Source: Aradus depressus (Eukaryota; Arthropoda; Insecta; Hemiptera; Aradidae). Taken from it: 64,000 nt of DNA. Position 1 is the stretch's first letter. Each line of letters opens with the position of its first letter. The notes under the pieces were generated by a model, which saw nothing but the letters and a program-made list of their open reading frames with translations, made no database searches and was not told the origin of the DNA. Positions 30,701 through 39,699 of this stretch are shown here, one piece after another. Both the position numbers and the translations under genes were made by a program. The stretch lies in the NCBI GenBank assembly GCA_963662175.1, contig OY759217.1:53854108-53918107 (forward strand). The letters are read 5' to 3'.

Positions 30701-33700
30701 TTATTTTTGAAATATTGTCTATTCCACTAAAGATATATATACATATATAACTACCGGTTTCGGCTTTATACCATCGTCAGGTCTAGTTATGAACTAAGTC
30801 AGTTTGCAGAGAGCGACCCTTCAAATACATCTCAGGTCAAAGGCTATTAAAACTTGGGAGTCCCCCGGCTGTACCGTTAGCTAACTCATGAAATATTTCT
30901 TAACAAAACCTAGTTCTAAATTTACATAAAACAATGTCACTAGACTAATACGGGGAAAATAACAAATAAATAAGTACAAATACAAGTAAATAATAAAAAT
31001 AGAAATAAAATTAATAATAATATTAAGATTTAGATAACTTGAAACATATATGTGGAACCAAATATTAATAACAGATAATACAAACATATATGTGGAAACA
31101 GAACTGGTTTAGGGTGTTAACAAAGGGGAATAGTTGAAATAAATTTGGTCATTCATACAAATGTTCCTTTTGTTAGCTTTATTTATTTCTAATTGCTCTA
31201 AGCTATTAAGTAGCCTGCTTTTTGGGCAATAATGGAGATATTTGATGCCTGTAGATGGGTCGAAAGTGTGGCTATTGTCAATTATATGGGTCGCGAATGT
31301 AGAACGGTTTCCTCGGTTCTTTATTTCGGCCGTGTGTTCTTTAATTCTTTCCCTAAAACGACGTCCTGTCTGTCCAATGTATAATTGACTGCCCAAAAAG
31401 CAGGCAGCAGCCAGGGGACTCCCAAGTTTTAATAGCCTTTGACCTGAGATGTATTTGAAGGGTCGCTCTCTGCAAACTGACTTAGTTCATAACTAGACCT
31501 GACGATGGTATAAAGCCGAAACCGGTAGTTATATATGTATATATATCTTTAGTGGAATAGACAATATTTCAAAAATAAGTTTGTTTTATTTATTTATTAC
31601 AAGTTTCCACAATATGTCCGCGTTTCTCAACTTAGAAGTTGTTTTATGAATTAGTCAGAGAGAAAGACTAAAAAATGTTAACATTGTCATTTGATTGTCA
31701 GCAATATCTACCACTGGCAAAAATCCCTGACCAAGAAGCGTACTATAGACGGCAGTTATATCTATATAATTTTATAATTCGGCTGTTCGGCCGATAAGCT
31801 GGAAAATTCAAACTGCTTCAGTTATGTGTGGACTGAGGATGTTCGAACGATATATATAAATTCTTAAAAAAAAATAAAATGTTTCCCTTTTTTAAATGAT
31901 AAGATTTTTTGCAGTTATATTGTGAAACACTTAATAGAAAATATGAAGAAAAACATGTTTTTTAGAAGTATGGTCTATTTCACAAAATATATGTGAGTAC
32001 TTTCGGTACTGCTACCATCTTCGATTTTTTTCATATATACATATATATATATATTTGTATTTAATCAGCACTGATACTATTTCAAATTTTCCTTTATTAT
32101 TAAGTTGTCAATTTGAGACGAAATTTATTTTTTGTTTTTCGAAGTTTTAAGACTTTTCAGGAGAAAGGGACAGTTCGGAATGTAAATTTGTTGAACTTCC
32201 ATTTAGTATTTGTTAAATCGGGTCTGAAGGTGGTAGTATAATGTAATACCCAAACTATTCCCATATATTTTATATTTATTTCGTGAAATAAACAATATTT
32301 TTATATAAATAATATGTTTATTAATTTATAAAAAAACATACCATAATAATAATAAAAACATACATAATGTTTAATTTTGTTATTAATTTCTTGGGTTCAT
32401 AACTTTTTACACATTTTTCAACATTTCACGTCGTATAGTACAGGAAATAGTTTGCTATGACAAACAGATGACAGGGCGTGTCTCTTTCATGGTATGTAAC
32501 CCAAAACAAAAATGCAAACAAAAAACACAAAGTTAATGGTTAGTAGGCGTCTTGACATCTTCGAGAGGAGAATACTCCGCAGGATCTTCGGTGCCACCCA
32601 GGAGGAGGGCGTCTGGCGCATCCGATACAACCAGGAGTTGTAAGCACTCTATACAGAGCCAAAATTGTCACACTGGATTAGAGTTGCCAGACTCCGTTGG
32701 ACGAGGACCTGATACCCAGGGAACTCGTGAATGTGACACCAGAGGGTACGAGAAGAGTGGGACGACCCAGAAGAAGATGGTTGGAGACCGTGAACAGAGA
32801 CGCGAGACGGTTTGGTGCGGTGGGCTGGTGGGGACTGGCCCAGGACAGAGCTGCATGGGGACATTTCCTGGAGGAGGCCAAGGCTCTCGACGGGCTGTAG
32901 CGCCTATGATGATGATGAATGGACAATAGGCATACCTCTTGGAGCCGTTGGCTGAGAATGTGGACTATCTGCTCACGAGTGTAGGGTGCGAAATGGACCA
33001 GGATAGGCTGCAGTTCCAGACGGGCTTGAAGACGTGGAAGTAGACGGTCCGTAAGATCCAGGGCATTCGCAATGCCAACCAGGACGATCCGCAGCTCTGG
33101 TCGGGACCCCCACTCGAACAGTGTGTACAACACACCCTGCTTCCTGCTTTCCAACTGATCCATTTCGTCCAAAACTAGCAATCTAGACACAAAACCAATA
33201 CATAAGAAGAGCACAAAACCAAATCACACCTAAAAAAATCTGCTTGGAGAACCATACATTATTTGTATTGTGAAAAATTAATAATAGATATAAATTATCC
33301 AATGTGAAATATTTTTAATAAAATTTAAGTAATGATTTGTTGGCCTTATGTTAGAGGCACATTAACCATGTCTCTATAACAGTGTTATTTGGTTATACGA
33401 CTGGAACATGGATTGTTTTAGATCAAGTAGATAGTCTGATTCCAGAACAAAGTAAATCTAACCAAAAGTAATTCATGGAATAATTTATGGTTTCCTGTCA
33501 ACCAATTCTGTCAGTTTGTAAGTGACTCTTGATAATGCCTTAACACGGCGAAACTAGTGGAGTATTTGAGAATATATAGTGAAGTTTGACAAAGAAATTG
33601 TGTATTTTAATTATCTATTCCTAGAATGGAGCTTCACAAAGTAAATCTGGAAACCATAAATTATTTGAAATCAGCCAGTCAAGCGAACCAGATGACGCAC

Positions 33701-36700
33701 TTCTACAGAATCTTCCTGAAACAAAGAAAAGCCTCCCAGAACATTTGGTTTATTCGAGAATGTGTAAAGAATAAGGTATTTCCTAATTTCATCAATATTA
33801 AATCATCCATAAACAATGTTACCACTCAGAAAGTTATTAAACTCTCAAAGATGATCTGGCTAAAAGAAGAAATTAAAAAGTGGTATGCTATTAGAGACAT
33901 TCTGAGACATTACCTGGAAGTTATACATAGTGAACTATCATTTAAACTACACCGTACCGAATTTGAAATTTTAGAACACACCATATGAGAAAAAGTGAGT
34001 AACATTATATATAAGAAATTTCAACAGCAAAAGAAATTATTTAATCTTAAAAAGAAGACCATAAATGTTGACAATAAAGAAGAAATTAAACCGTTCCAAT
34101 TTCACCCCAGAATAAGAAATTTATCGGATATCGTTTTTACAATAGAAGAACAACAATTATTGGAAAAAGGACCTAAATACACACCACACGTCCAAAACGT
34201 TAAAAAAGAAAAGGAACAACTCGGTGTATACGTGGAATTAGCCATAGAAAAATCAAACATAAGTGATAAAGGACTATTAAAATATCAGATAAAGAAGAAC
34301 ATAGAAACAAAACCGACAAAAAAGAAGAACACAACAGAGAAGAAACTTCTGAAAAACATCCAACAAAAAATGATAGAACAGGAAATCATAGCCACAAAAG
34401 CAGATAAACGGAACACTATAGTATTTTTAAAGAAACAAGACTACATAGAAAAAATGAACGGAATCATTCAAAATCAAGAGGTATGCCTCCTAGACAAAGA
34501 CCCCACCCAAGAATTTAAGAAGACAGTAAAAACAATAGTTAATGATCTCCAAATTTTGGCAGAAAACAAGAAAATAAAAAGAGCACTCACACCGATGTAC
34601 AGCGAAGCACCAAGACTATACGGCCTAATAAAGGAACACAAACCAGAGCTTCCATTACGACCAGTTGTCTCCTACAGTAACGCACCTACCTGTAAGTTGG
34701 CCAAATTTTTCAACAATCAATTCAGACTTTTAACTCATTTTAACCCTGATCATACCGTACGAAATTCCATAGACCTCACTAAAAAACTTAATAATATTAA
34801 TCTTAAGGGTAAAAAATTTAGTTTAGTCTCTTTGATGTCAGTAATATGTTTCCCAACATACCTACTGCAGAAACCGTCAACTTAGTAGAGCATATTTTAT
34901 GTAGGAAAAATATCAACCCCAGTGTCCACATAGAAATCATGTCAATACTAAATACATGCCTCAACCAAAATTATTTCCAATTTAACAAAAAAACGTACCT
35001 TCAAAAATCTGGACTTCCAATGGGCTCCCCCCTCAGCCCACTCTTAGCAGATATATTTATGGACGATGTAGAAAATAAAATACTAAAAACAAAATTAGCA
35101 AAAAAACATATTTTATTTTGGTTTAGATATGTCGATGACGTCTTAACTGGTTTCACAGGCACAGACAGACAGTTGGACCAATTTAATAACTTTATTAATA
35201 ACCTCCACAAAAATATATAATTCACTGTAGAAATAGAGAACGAACAGAACAACATAAACTTTCTAGACCTAACAATAACAAGACAAGACACTTCCTTCCA
35301 ATTTAACATATACAGAAAAGACACTTACACGGACGCCATAATCCCCAATGACTCTTACGCCCCGGAATCTCACAAATATGCCTACTTCCAAGTCCATGAT
35401 ACATAGATGCTTCTCATTGCCTCTAACGAACACAAACAAAAAACAAGAAATAGCCAAATTAAAGCAAATTGCAGCAGGCAATAACTTTAATACCAGTATA
35501 ATAGACAAACTAATATCTAGTAAATTAAAACAGATAACTTATCATAATATCTACCCTAAACCACAAACAGAAAAATGTAATTATTACTCTATCCCTTACA
35601 CTGGTATATTATCCCAAATAATAAAAAAGAAATTAAGTAAGCATAACTTAAATCCAGCCTTCAAATCCAACCCCAATCTGGATAGAATATTATTTAATTC
35701 AAAAGAAAAAATAGATTTAATGGATAAATGTGGAGTGTATCAATTGGAATGCCCAGAATGTAATGCCAAATACGCGGGACAGACAGGGAGATCCTTTAAG
35801 ATTAGATACAGGGAACACACAAGAAATACAAACTCCAACACTTCCTCATTTCACCAACATCTCACAGAAACAGGACATACCATAGACACACAACACAAAC
35901 CAACTATAATACATATCTGCCAAAAAGGTCCACTTTTGAATTTACTAGAAGCGGTAGAAATAAATAAACTGAACAAAAATAACGATATTGTAATGCTAAA
36001 TGAACAAATAGAACTGAACCATTCCCCCCTTCTTAATTTAAATATCAAGTAGCTAAGAGTCTGATGATTGTGGAAATGTTTTTGCCAACTGACATTCAGA
36101 GAATACTATATTTTCATTTGATGTTTTAATTTGCCTTTAAATTCTATGTATTTGTTTTTATTCACTTTAATATTTATTATATTTTACATTTATATAATTC
36201 AAGAGTCACACCTATATAAATACCAACACTTTACTGTTAGATTCGCTTTATTAGATTTTATATATATATTTTTTTCTTTCTTTTTTATTTTATATTTATT
36301 ATTATCTTGTAAATATCTGTTTATTGGAATGTATAGAGTAACAAAAACAAGGGATTCCCCGTCATTACCTAAAAACCCCCTCCATAACTGTACCTTCTAC
36401 CCTGTCAACCAATTCTGTCAATTTGTAAGTGACTCTTGATAATGCCTTAACACGGCGAAACTAGTTGAGTATTTGAGAATATATAGTGAAGTTTGACAAA
36501 GAAATTGTGTATTTTAATTATCTATTCCTAGAGTAATTCATGGAGTTTTCTTGGGTTTTAGTAAATACTATATAATATATATATCGTTTAAGAGAGATTG
36601 AGAGTCAGCTGATTCCTGTGTTAGTTTGGAGTGACCAATTAGTAAGTTGAAATATAAATACATAGTTGGATATATTGTTTATTTGAGGCAACTTTCTATT

Positions 36701-39699
36701 ATTTAAAAAGTAATAACAAATAATGACCGGCTCATCAATAAGTAACCAAAATAATCAAAATGTAGGAAAACCATACCAGAGGGTGGAAAGAGAACTCTGG
36801 TTATAGGCGCTATGACCTCGTAGTTAAAGCCCGAACATGAGTCACAAAAAACAATATTCCAAAATAACGAACAAAAATTGAAAAGTGAACATTTCAATTT
36901 CATTTATTATTATTTAATAAATAATATCTCGTATGATTTTCATGTAAAGAGATGATCCACCATTTTTAATTTCAGCACGAATATTTGCATATCCCATATT
37001 GAAGTGGGAATAAAGAATATTCTGTTTCAAGGGACGAATATGTAGAAACTACATTCAGTAAACTTTTATTAGGTCTTAAAGGAAGGTGCGCCTTGCACTG
37101 TAGCAACATCACCCAGTCAACGTGAGAAGAGCCCGGGGTTACTGAGGGACTGGGATTGTGTATCGTCCCCATTCGGTGAACTGGACGATACACCAACAAA
37201 GTAGGGGGAGGACTTACATAATTTTGTGAGTGGACCGAAGGAAGGTCTCAATGGCGGGGAGACACTTCTTTTCTGTTCTTGTGGACACATTGATGGAGAG
37301 ACCTTCGGCGATCTTCTTGAAGATACCAGCAGAGGATCTGACCCCGGTGCAGTTCACATAGACCACTCGATAATGTTGACACACCTACACACAACACAAC
37401 ATTCACAATAAAATTAAAAATATCAATATTAAGAAAATATGAAGAAAGAAGTTTTGTAAAAACATTTACACTAAATATATAAAATATACGGGAGTACTTT
37501 CGGTATTGGTGCCATCTTCAGCCACTACTTACTACTCAGTATTTGTTGTCGTATATATATTTTTTCCATATTTTTTGAAATAGACAATATTTTAAAAAAA
37601 CATACGCTTTTATTGATATTTTCTACTAGGTGATGAAACACTTTAACGTTATGCATCTTTCCTGTAGGACAAATATCAAAATCTCGATGTAACAGGAAAG
37701 TGACACAATATGAATAAACTGTACAGGCTAAGCGTGGGTTCGAACCGGTTATCTTGAGATTGCTAGGCAACTGTTTACCTGAGCTAGGATCCCTGTCCTT
37801 GTTCCCAACGGCAGTTGGTCTCATCCCTGTCATACCCCTCTAGCCCTCCCTCATTACCCACTCAAATATACACAAATTGGATAACGCTGGAATTCGTCCA
37901 TAAGAATGTGATACGACAGAAACATGAGAACGGCTCATTTTGTCAAGTTTAGAATAAGAAGAACATCTTGATAAGTGTGGTGTGTTACCTGTGTGTGTGC
38001 TATGATATAGCTGAGACAGGCTGTCTTTCCAGTCCCCGGCGGCCCACTGATGTACAAAGTGCCAGACTTGCCTTTCTCCTGACACTCCTTCAGGATCCCG
38101 CAGATCTGCTGGATCTTGTCCTCTCGGCCATACAGCCTGCTCGGCTCCCTCACATCATCTGAAAAGTGTATCATTTATTTACTGGCAAAAGGAGTAAAAT
38201 ATCCCTAATTTAACTTTTAAGTTTAAATACGAACGACACCGATTGATTTTCAGCGAAATCGTCCGAAAGGGAGAGGTAAAGCATGTAGCTGATTTAAATA
38301 TAATATGTTGGTCCAAAACTCCATAATGCAAGGCCGGCGCAAGGAAACGACCCCCTAAGTGAAAAAATACCTCCCACCATCCTAAGTTCTCGCCCCCTCC
38401 CAGCACCATAACAACTAACACAATCACACATTTGAAATACAATATAATAGTCGACTTATATACCGGTCCATCAGACTAAATCTTATTACAGAATTATTAA
38501 TAATAAACCATTTTTAGGTTAACTATTAGTTACTGCGATCCATCGGCAGCCAACTGAAGCACAACAAATTTTGCCTACCCAAGTTTAGGGTAGGTGTCTT
38601 CAATGAGTATCTGACATCTTATAGGCACGGGGCCATCGCTAATCGTTTTACATCCCAGATAAAAAAAACCTAAGTTCCGAACACGCGATCTTGAGTAGAC
38701 TAGCATGCTACCTCTGAATTACCGGCGCTGTCAAAGAAGCACAACTTCTATTTATTTAAGAATATAAACAGCATTTTAGATAAGAGGCGTTGCGTTGAGT
38801 TGTACTTCGAATACTCATTTTAAAACGATTACACAATTTAAAATGTTCACTTACCTCAACATTATCATAACTCCATTGTAATAGGGAATGATTATAAAAC
38901 AAATACATATAATATATAGTTCTGTTATGTGAATTACAAAACATGTACTAGTTTCACAAAACTTATGCTTCAATGATGTTTACGAATAGCGTTATCATTG
39001 CGTTACCACTGATAATCCAGTCGATCTTGACCAAACAAACGAAACATTCCCGATCACAGCTAACTGACGAAAATGAGCAATACAAGATTAGCGTTTATCT
39101 TTTGCTGATGAGCTGTATGAATTTAAAAATGGGAAATAACAACCCAATCAATTCCATTTATTTGACCAGTGTAGAAGTACACAGTTCCAACCTGCTACAT
39201 ATAAGTATAATAAATAAAAAATTTGCTGTTAGTACGTAAAAATAATAACGAAACACTATAACCGGAATTCAGACAGAATAAAGTAAGTATAAAATGTTAT
39301 TTCTAAATAAAATAATAAATAACTCACCTTCTCCAGAGCTCCTCTCCTCCAAATTTAAGTCGGTTATCAGTTTAGATGGACTACAGTTCAATTTTGGCGG
39401 ACTGCAGTCACCGTTAGTTTCTGTTTCAAAATAATTATGTACACTTCAATGCCATGTTAAAGTATATATTAAATAAAATAACGACAATAAAATGACAGAT
39501 GTAAACAAAAGTACAAGAAGTTAGACACAATTTTCATCTTACCTGCTAAATTCCTTCTTTTTTCGGTTCTTACAGGTAAACAATTAGCTGAAGTATTATT
39601 AAGATCTATGTCTTTCTGGTTTTCTTTTTCATCTTTTTTACAAGCCCTATGTAATGTCTTCTTTTTAGTTTGAAATTTAATTGTAGTTTGAACTGACAT
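24661..39699 (-). CDS. Cdc6: Cdc6 replication licensing ATPase (9 exons)
   Basis: Cdc6 joins ORC at origins in G1 and, with Cdt1, loads the MCM2-7 helicase. Exons: 39699-39543, 39420-39328, 38158-37989, 37384-37218, 33182-32936, 30389-30263, 29398-29211, 26789-26649 and 24756-24661, giving 1386 nt and 461 residues with every phase consistent. The N-terminus has a PIP-like QTTIKF start, a KEN box (25-27), RRNL (48-51) and two CDK-type SPxK sites (S59, S66), all fitting APC/C and CDK control. AAA+ motifs: Walker A GPPGTGKT (122-129), Walker B LLVLDEMDQ (D201, E202), sensor 1 N235 in GIANALDL, sensor 2 R305 in GDVRRAL. A winged-helix domain fills the C-terminus to LLGSILND. LDEMDQL and TLFEW identify Cdc6 rather than ORC1. 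It is about 100 residues shorter than human CDC6, mainly at the N-terminus. Introns carry many mobile elements. Confidence 0.96.
25203..25640 (+). repeat. TIR repeat family copy in Cdc6 intron 8
   Basis: GAATCACCGGCAATG, CGAATTAATCAATCAAC, CCCTCCAAAACCAG and TACTAAATTTTGTGT match the left arm of 16210-17195; several modules follow. Confidence 0.6.
25886..25902 (+). repeat. Poly(C) run
   Basis: About 17 consecutive C in Cdc6 intron 8; a similar run lies at 28745-28760. Confidence 0.8.
26375..26640 (+). pseudogene. Penelope-like RT fragment abutting Cdc6 exon 8
   Basis: Plus strand, with breaks: KIHKDNVPKRPIVSKIG, the conserved finger motif of Penelope-like RT, then after stops and shifts LPLDVTNLFSNIPV, the D-V-T-x-L-F-x-N-I-P palm motif. 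The RT reading ends within about 10 bp of the exon 8 donor of Cdc6, which runs on the other strand. Confidence 0.7.
26649..26789 (-). CDS. Cdc6: Cdc6 exon 8 (winged helix)
   Basis: The acceptor is tgttttcag. Encodes LHDVYRKVCSKRNLSSLDLS then EFLSLTELVDSRGVIRVQGK and KNRLSK. Donor AAG-GTAAAC, phase 0 to 0. Confidence 0.94.
27030..27062 (+). repeat. G-rich run
   Basis: AGGGGAGG followed by G-runs of 10 and 7 broken by single A; purine-only for about 50 bp. Could form a quadruplex. Confidence 0.6.
27569..27667 (+). pseudogene. MADF domain start (truncated)
   Basis: ATG at 27569 encodes MEDMLVELVRSNPVLYDPTN then REYRNQQMAEMK and a stop. The L-V-x-L-V-x-S-N-P-x-L-Y-D pattern is the first helix of a MADF DNA-binding domain; the rest is missing, most likely an internal deletion. 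Confidence 0.6.
27669..28073 (+). CDS. Acidic ORF in MADF transposon, probable C-terminal part
   Basis: 134 codons from an ATG just after the MADF piece in another frame. Low-complexity, Ser/Asn/Gln/Glu-rich (NSDNDDNGGTREEIG, EEEQEMITIMKDNQG), like the linker after a MADF domain. No catalytic motif. Likely the tail of the same gene after an internal deletion. Confidence 0.4.
   Translation: MAFLKPTLVTRKTRGNSDNDDNGGTREEIGLCPLEETDSQVVSSESSQCNPPRNDLLQSAIPTMAEVIDNSTANVLDSPNSLAQPSAKPLRPCVGKKVCHHQEEEQEMITIMKDNQGLRSQAVLQSAASQQRGR
28498..28620 (-). pseudogene. Possible LINE endonuclease scrap
   Basis: Minus-strand reading includes LVLL-like NDYPLITFIVVGDCNVKSG; the hydrophobic strand followed by G-D-x-N is typical of the APE endonuclease of LINEs. 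Too short to place in a family. Confidence 0.3.
29211..29398 (-). CDS. Cdc6: Cdc6 exon 7
   Basis: The acceptor is gttggtttag. Encodes DEVSPQEVVTVVNSVYGTSG, DSFPLQQKILICCLVL and KVKEITVGK. DSFPLQQKILxC is a strong Cdc6 signature. Donor AAG-GTAACG, phase 0. Confidence 0.95.
29755..29930 (-). repeat. TIR repeat family fragment
   Basis: Inverse-orientation terminus: ACAGAATTTAGTATGAGGAT, CCTATGTAAGTCAACTGTTG and GGGGAGCGAAAAGTTAA-like, ending ACATTGCAGACTGAGTCACC. Confidence 0.6.
30263..30389 (-). CDS. Cdc6: Cdc6 exon 6 (sensor 2)
   Basis: The acceptor is tgtccgacag. Encodes TGVGRVLGGAALQLLASKVA then AVSGDVRRALHLARRLIQS. The donor that keeps frame with exon 7 is ACAG-GTCAAA, a weak site; the better GTAGGT 10 nt on would shift the frame. 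Confidence 0.9.
30566..30684 (+). pseudogene. Transposon ORF fragment, left of fold-back insertion
   Basis: Plus-strand reading CSKCIELKELITYQKDEEIK then HLKRAKAFYEL, interrupted at the target duplication and resuming at 31642. With the right half (DCQQYLPLAKIPDQEAYYRR) it resembles an uncharacterised transposon-associated protein frequent in insects; I cannot name the family with certainty. Confidence 0.45.
30745..30790 (-). ncRNA. Hammerhead-like motif in left arm
   Basis: Minus strand: CTGACGAT, GGT-ATAAA-GCC, GAAA, CCGGTA. Core bases are complete; stem III is the palindrome ACCGGU with A as the cleavage-site base; stem I begins C-G, A-U, G.U, followed by an internal loop and a second AUAAC/GUUAU helix. 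Confidence 0.5.
31109..31396 (-). pseudogene. GIY-YIG endonuclease fragment of Penelope-like element
   Basis: Minus strand, 95 codons: YIGQTGRRFRERIKEH, then ATHIIDNSHTF and LEQLEINKANKRN, ending FNYSPLLTP. This is the C-terminal endonuclease of a Penelope-like element; the first Tyr strand and the whole RT are missing. Confidence 0.85.
31489..31534 (+). ncRNA. Hammerhead-like motif in right arm
   Basis: Plus-strand twin of 30745-30790 with the same core and stems. Here it would be transcribed opposite to Cdc6. Confidence 0.5.
31642..31800 (+). pseudogene. Transposon ORF fragment, right of fold-back insertion
   Basis: Continues the ORF broken at 30684: YELVREKD, then after a frameshift DCQQYLPLAKIPDQEAYYRR and QLYIYNF. 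See 30566. Confidence 0.45.
31975..32300. mobile_element. Penelope-derived inverted pair with decayed hammerheads
   Basis: GTCTATTTCACAAAATATAT..GAGTACTTTCGGTACTG..CCATCTTCGA (from 31973) is roughly inverted at about 32215-32300. The cores are altered (TCGAAGA, and CAAA in place of GAAA), so these look dead. Confidence 0.4.
32545..32920 (+). pseudogene. RTE-like LINE 3' end beside Cdc6 exon 5
   Basis: With one frameshift the plus strand reads ERRILRRIFGATQEEGVWRI, RLRWTRDLIPRELVNVTPEG, RRVGRPRRRWLETVNRDARR and EEAKALDGL, the familiar C-terminus of RTE-type LINE ORF2. It ends in an ATGATGATGA tail, 15 bp from the exon 5 donor. No target duplication found. Confidence 0.75.
32936..33182 (-). 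CDS. Cdc6: Cdc6 exon 5 (Walker B, sensor 1)
   Basis: The acceptor is tttgtgtctag. Encodes LLVLDEMDQLESRKQGVLYT, LFEWGSRPELRIVLVGIANA and LDLTDRLLPRLQAR, then HFAPYTREQIVHILSQRLQE. Donor GAG-GTATGC, phase 0. Confidence 0.96.
33494..33625 (+). repeat. Penelope 5' pseudo-LTR
   Basis: CCTGTCAACCAATTCTGTCA through TTAATTATCTATTCCTAG; nearly identical to the copy at 36398-36531 and to a fragment at 47202-47325 (inverse). Confidence 0.9.
33522..33566 (+). ncRNA. Degenerate hammerhead-like motif in pseudo-LTR
   Basis: CTTGATAAT, GCC-TTAACAC-GGC, GAAA, CTAGTG. Stem I ACUC/GAGU has only three pairs here because the base after stem III is G. Relative to the consensus, C3 is U and G8 is A, so cleavage is unlikely. 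The second pseudo-LTR (36429-36472) has CTAGTTGAGT, restoring the fourth stem I pair. Confidence 0.35.
33626..36052 (+). pseudogene. Penelope-like RT and GIY-YIG polyprotein (broken)
   Basis: Domains in order: N-terminal charged region (33626-34500), RT with RLYGLIKEHKPELPLRPVVS (34613-34672), MFPNIP-type palm motif, KSGLPMGSPLSPLLADIFMD, and the catalytic FRYVDDVLTGF (about 35120), then the GIY-YIG nuclease GVYQLECPECNAKYAGQTGR and EVNKLN-like end before TAG at 36050. The order RT then GIY-YIG is specific to Penelope-like elements. Breaks are two in-frame stops and two frameshifts. Confidence 0.9.
36398..36531 (+). repeat. Penelope 3' pseudo-LTR
   Basis: Direct repeat of 33494-33625, including the degenerate hammerhead at 36429-36472. 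Confidence 0.9.
36783..36840 (+). mobile_element. SINE tail fragment
   Basis: GAACTCTGGTTATAGGCGCT, ATGACCTCGTAGTTAAAGCC and CGAACATGAGTCA match the 3' tail of the tRNA-derived SINE. Confidence 0.6.
37065..37150 (-). mobile_element. R1-like LINE 3' UTR fragment
   Basis: Minus strand: GTTGACTGGGTGATGTTGCT, GCAAGGCGCACC and an A-rich end match the 3' UTR of the element at 14811-14885. Lies about 70 bp from Cdc6 exon 4. Confidence 0.7.
37218..37384 (-). CDS. Cdc6: Cdc6 exon 4
   Basis: The acceptor is gttgtgtgtag. Encodes VCQHYRVVYVNCTGVRSSAG, IFKKIAEGLSINVSTRTEKK and LPAIETFLRSTHKI, the stretch between Walker A and B. Ends AT with donor GTAAGT, phase 2. Confidence 0.92.
37486..37528 (-). ncRNA. 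Hammerhead-ribozyme-like motif (best in window)
   Basis: Minus strand: CTGAAGA, T, GG-CACCAATA-CC, GAAA, GTACTC. All invariant positions are present and the cleavage-site base is C. Stem I is GGUG/CCGU (two Watson-Crick, two wobble pairs); stem III is the palindrome AGUACU with no loop, as in ribozymes that act as dimers. One unpaired U follows A9. It lies in a Penelope-derived segment (about 37440-37640) in Cdc6 intron 3. Confidence 0.55.
37989..38158 (-). CDS. Cdc6: Cdc6 exon 3 (Walker A)
   Basis: The acceptor is cacttttcag. Encodes DDVREPSRLYGREDKIQQIC, then GTLYISGPPGTGKTACLSYI and IAHTQ. Donor CAG-GTAACA, phase 0. Confidence 0.96.
38195..38300 (-). repeat. TIR repeat family fragment
   Basis: TTAAATACGAACGACACCGA, TTGATTTTCAGCGAAATCG and CGAAAGGGAGAGG match an internal module of 16210-17195. 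Confidence 0.45.
38565..38735 (-). mobile_element. SINE (copy H), tail missing
   Basis: Minus strand: head near 38735 reads GCCGGTAATTCAGAGGTAGC; the body includes GTTTTTTTTATCTGGGATG and CAGATACTCATTGAAGACAC. Confidence 0.65.
38740..39327. other. Cdc6 intron 2, nothing recognised
   Basis: AT-rich. A chance 88-codon plus-strand frame (38973-39239) shows no known domain. Confidence 0.45.
39328..39420 (-). CDS. Cdc6: Cdc6 exon 2 (CDK-site region)
   Basis: The acceptor is tttgaaacag. Encodes ETNGDCSPPKLNCSPSKLIT then DLNLEERSSGE, with two S-P-x-K CDK consensus sites. Donor GAAG-GTGAGT, phase 1. Confidence 0.9.
39543..39699 (-). CDS. Cdc6: Cdc6 exon 1 (N-terminus, KEN box)
   Basis: ATG at 39699; MSVQTTIKFQTKKKTLHRAC, KDEKENQKD with KEN, and EKRRNLA. 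The QTTIKF start corresponds to the QATISF start of vertebrate CDC6. Donor GCAG-GTAAGA, phase 1. No in-frame upstream ATG of better context seen. Confidence 0.9.

Larger units (their letters stand above)
30685..31641. mobile_element. Fold-back Penelope-like insertion with 12-bp target duplication
   Basis: Two inverted arms of about 182 bp (30684-30865 and 31414-31596) flank a minus-strand GIY-YIG fragment. TTTTATGAATTA occurs at 30673-30684 and 31642-31653. The target was another transposon ORF, in Cdc6 intron 5. Each arm holds a hammerhead-like motif, facing opposite ways. Confidence 0.8.
33480..36531 (+). mobile_element. Penelope-like element, nearly full length
   Basis: 3052 bp in Cdc6 intron 4, opposite to the gene. 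The 13-bp target duplication AGTAATTCATGGA is at 33467-33479 and 36532-36544. About 130-bp direct pseudo-LTRs (33494-33625 and 36398-36531) flank the coding region. The ORF has an in-frame TGA (33986), a frameshift near 34850, a TAA (35218) and a frameshift near 35405, so it is inactive but young. Confidence 0.92.

Noticed and set aside
32678..33214. Cdc6 exon 5 reading on past 32936 into SIHHHHRRYSPS
   Set aside because: The exon ends at GAG-GTATGC; beyond it lies antisense RTE tail (ATGATGATGA), so the extension is not coding.
38973..39239. 88-codon plus-strand frame in Cdc6 intron 2
   Set aside because: AT-rich, no family signature, antisense in an intron.
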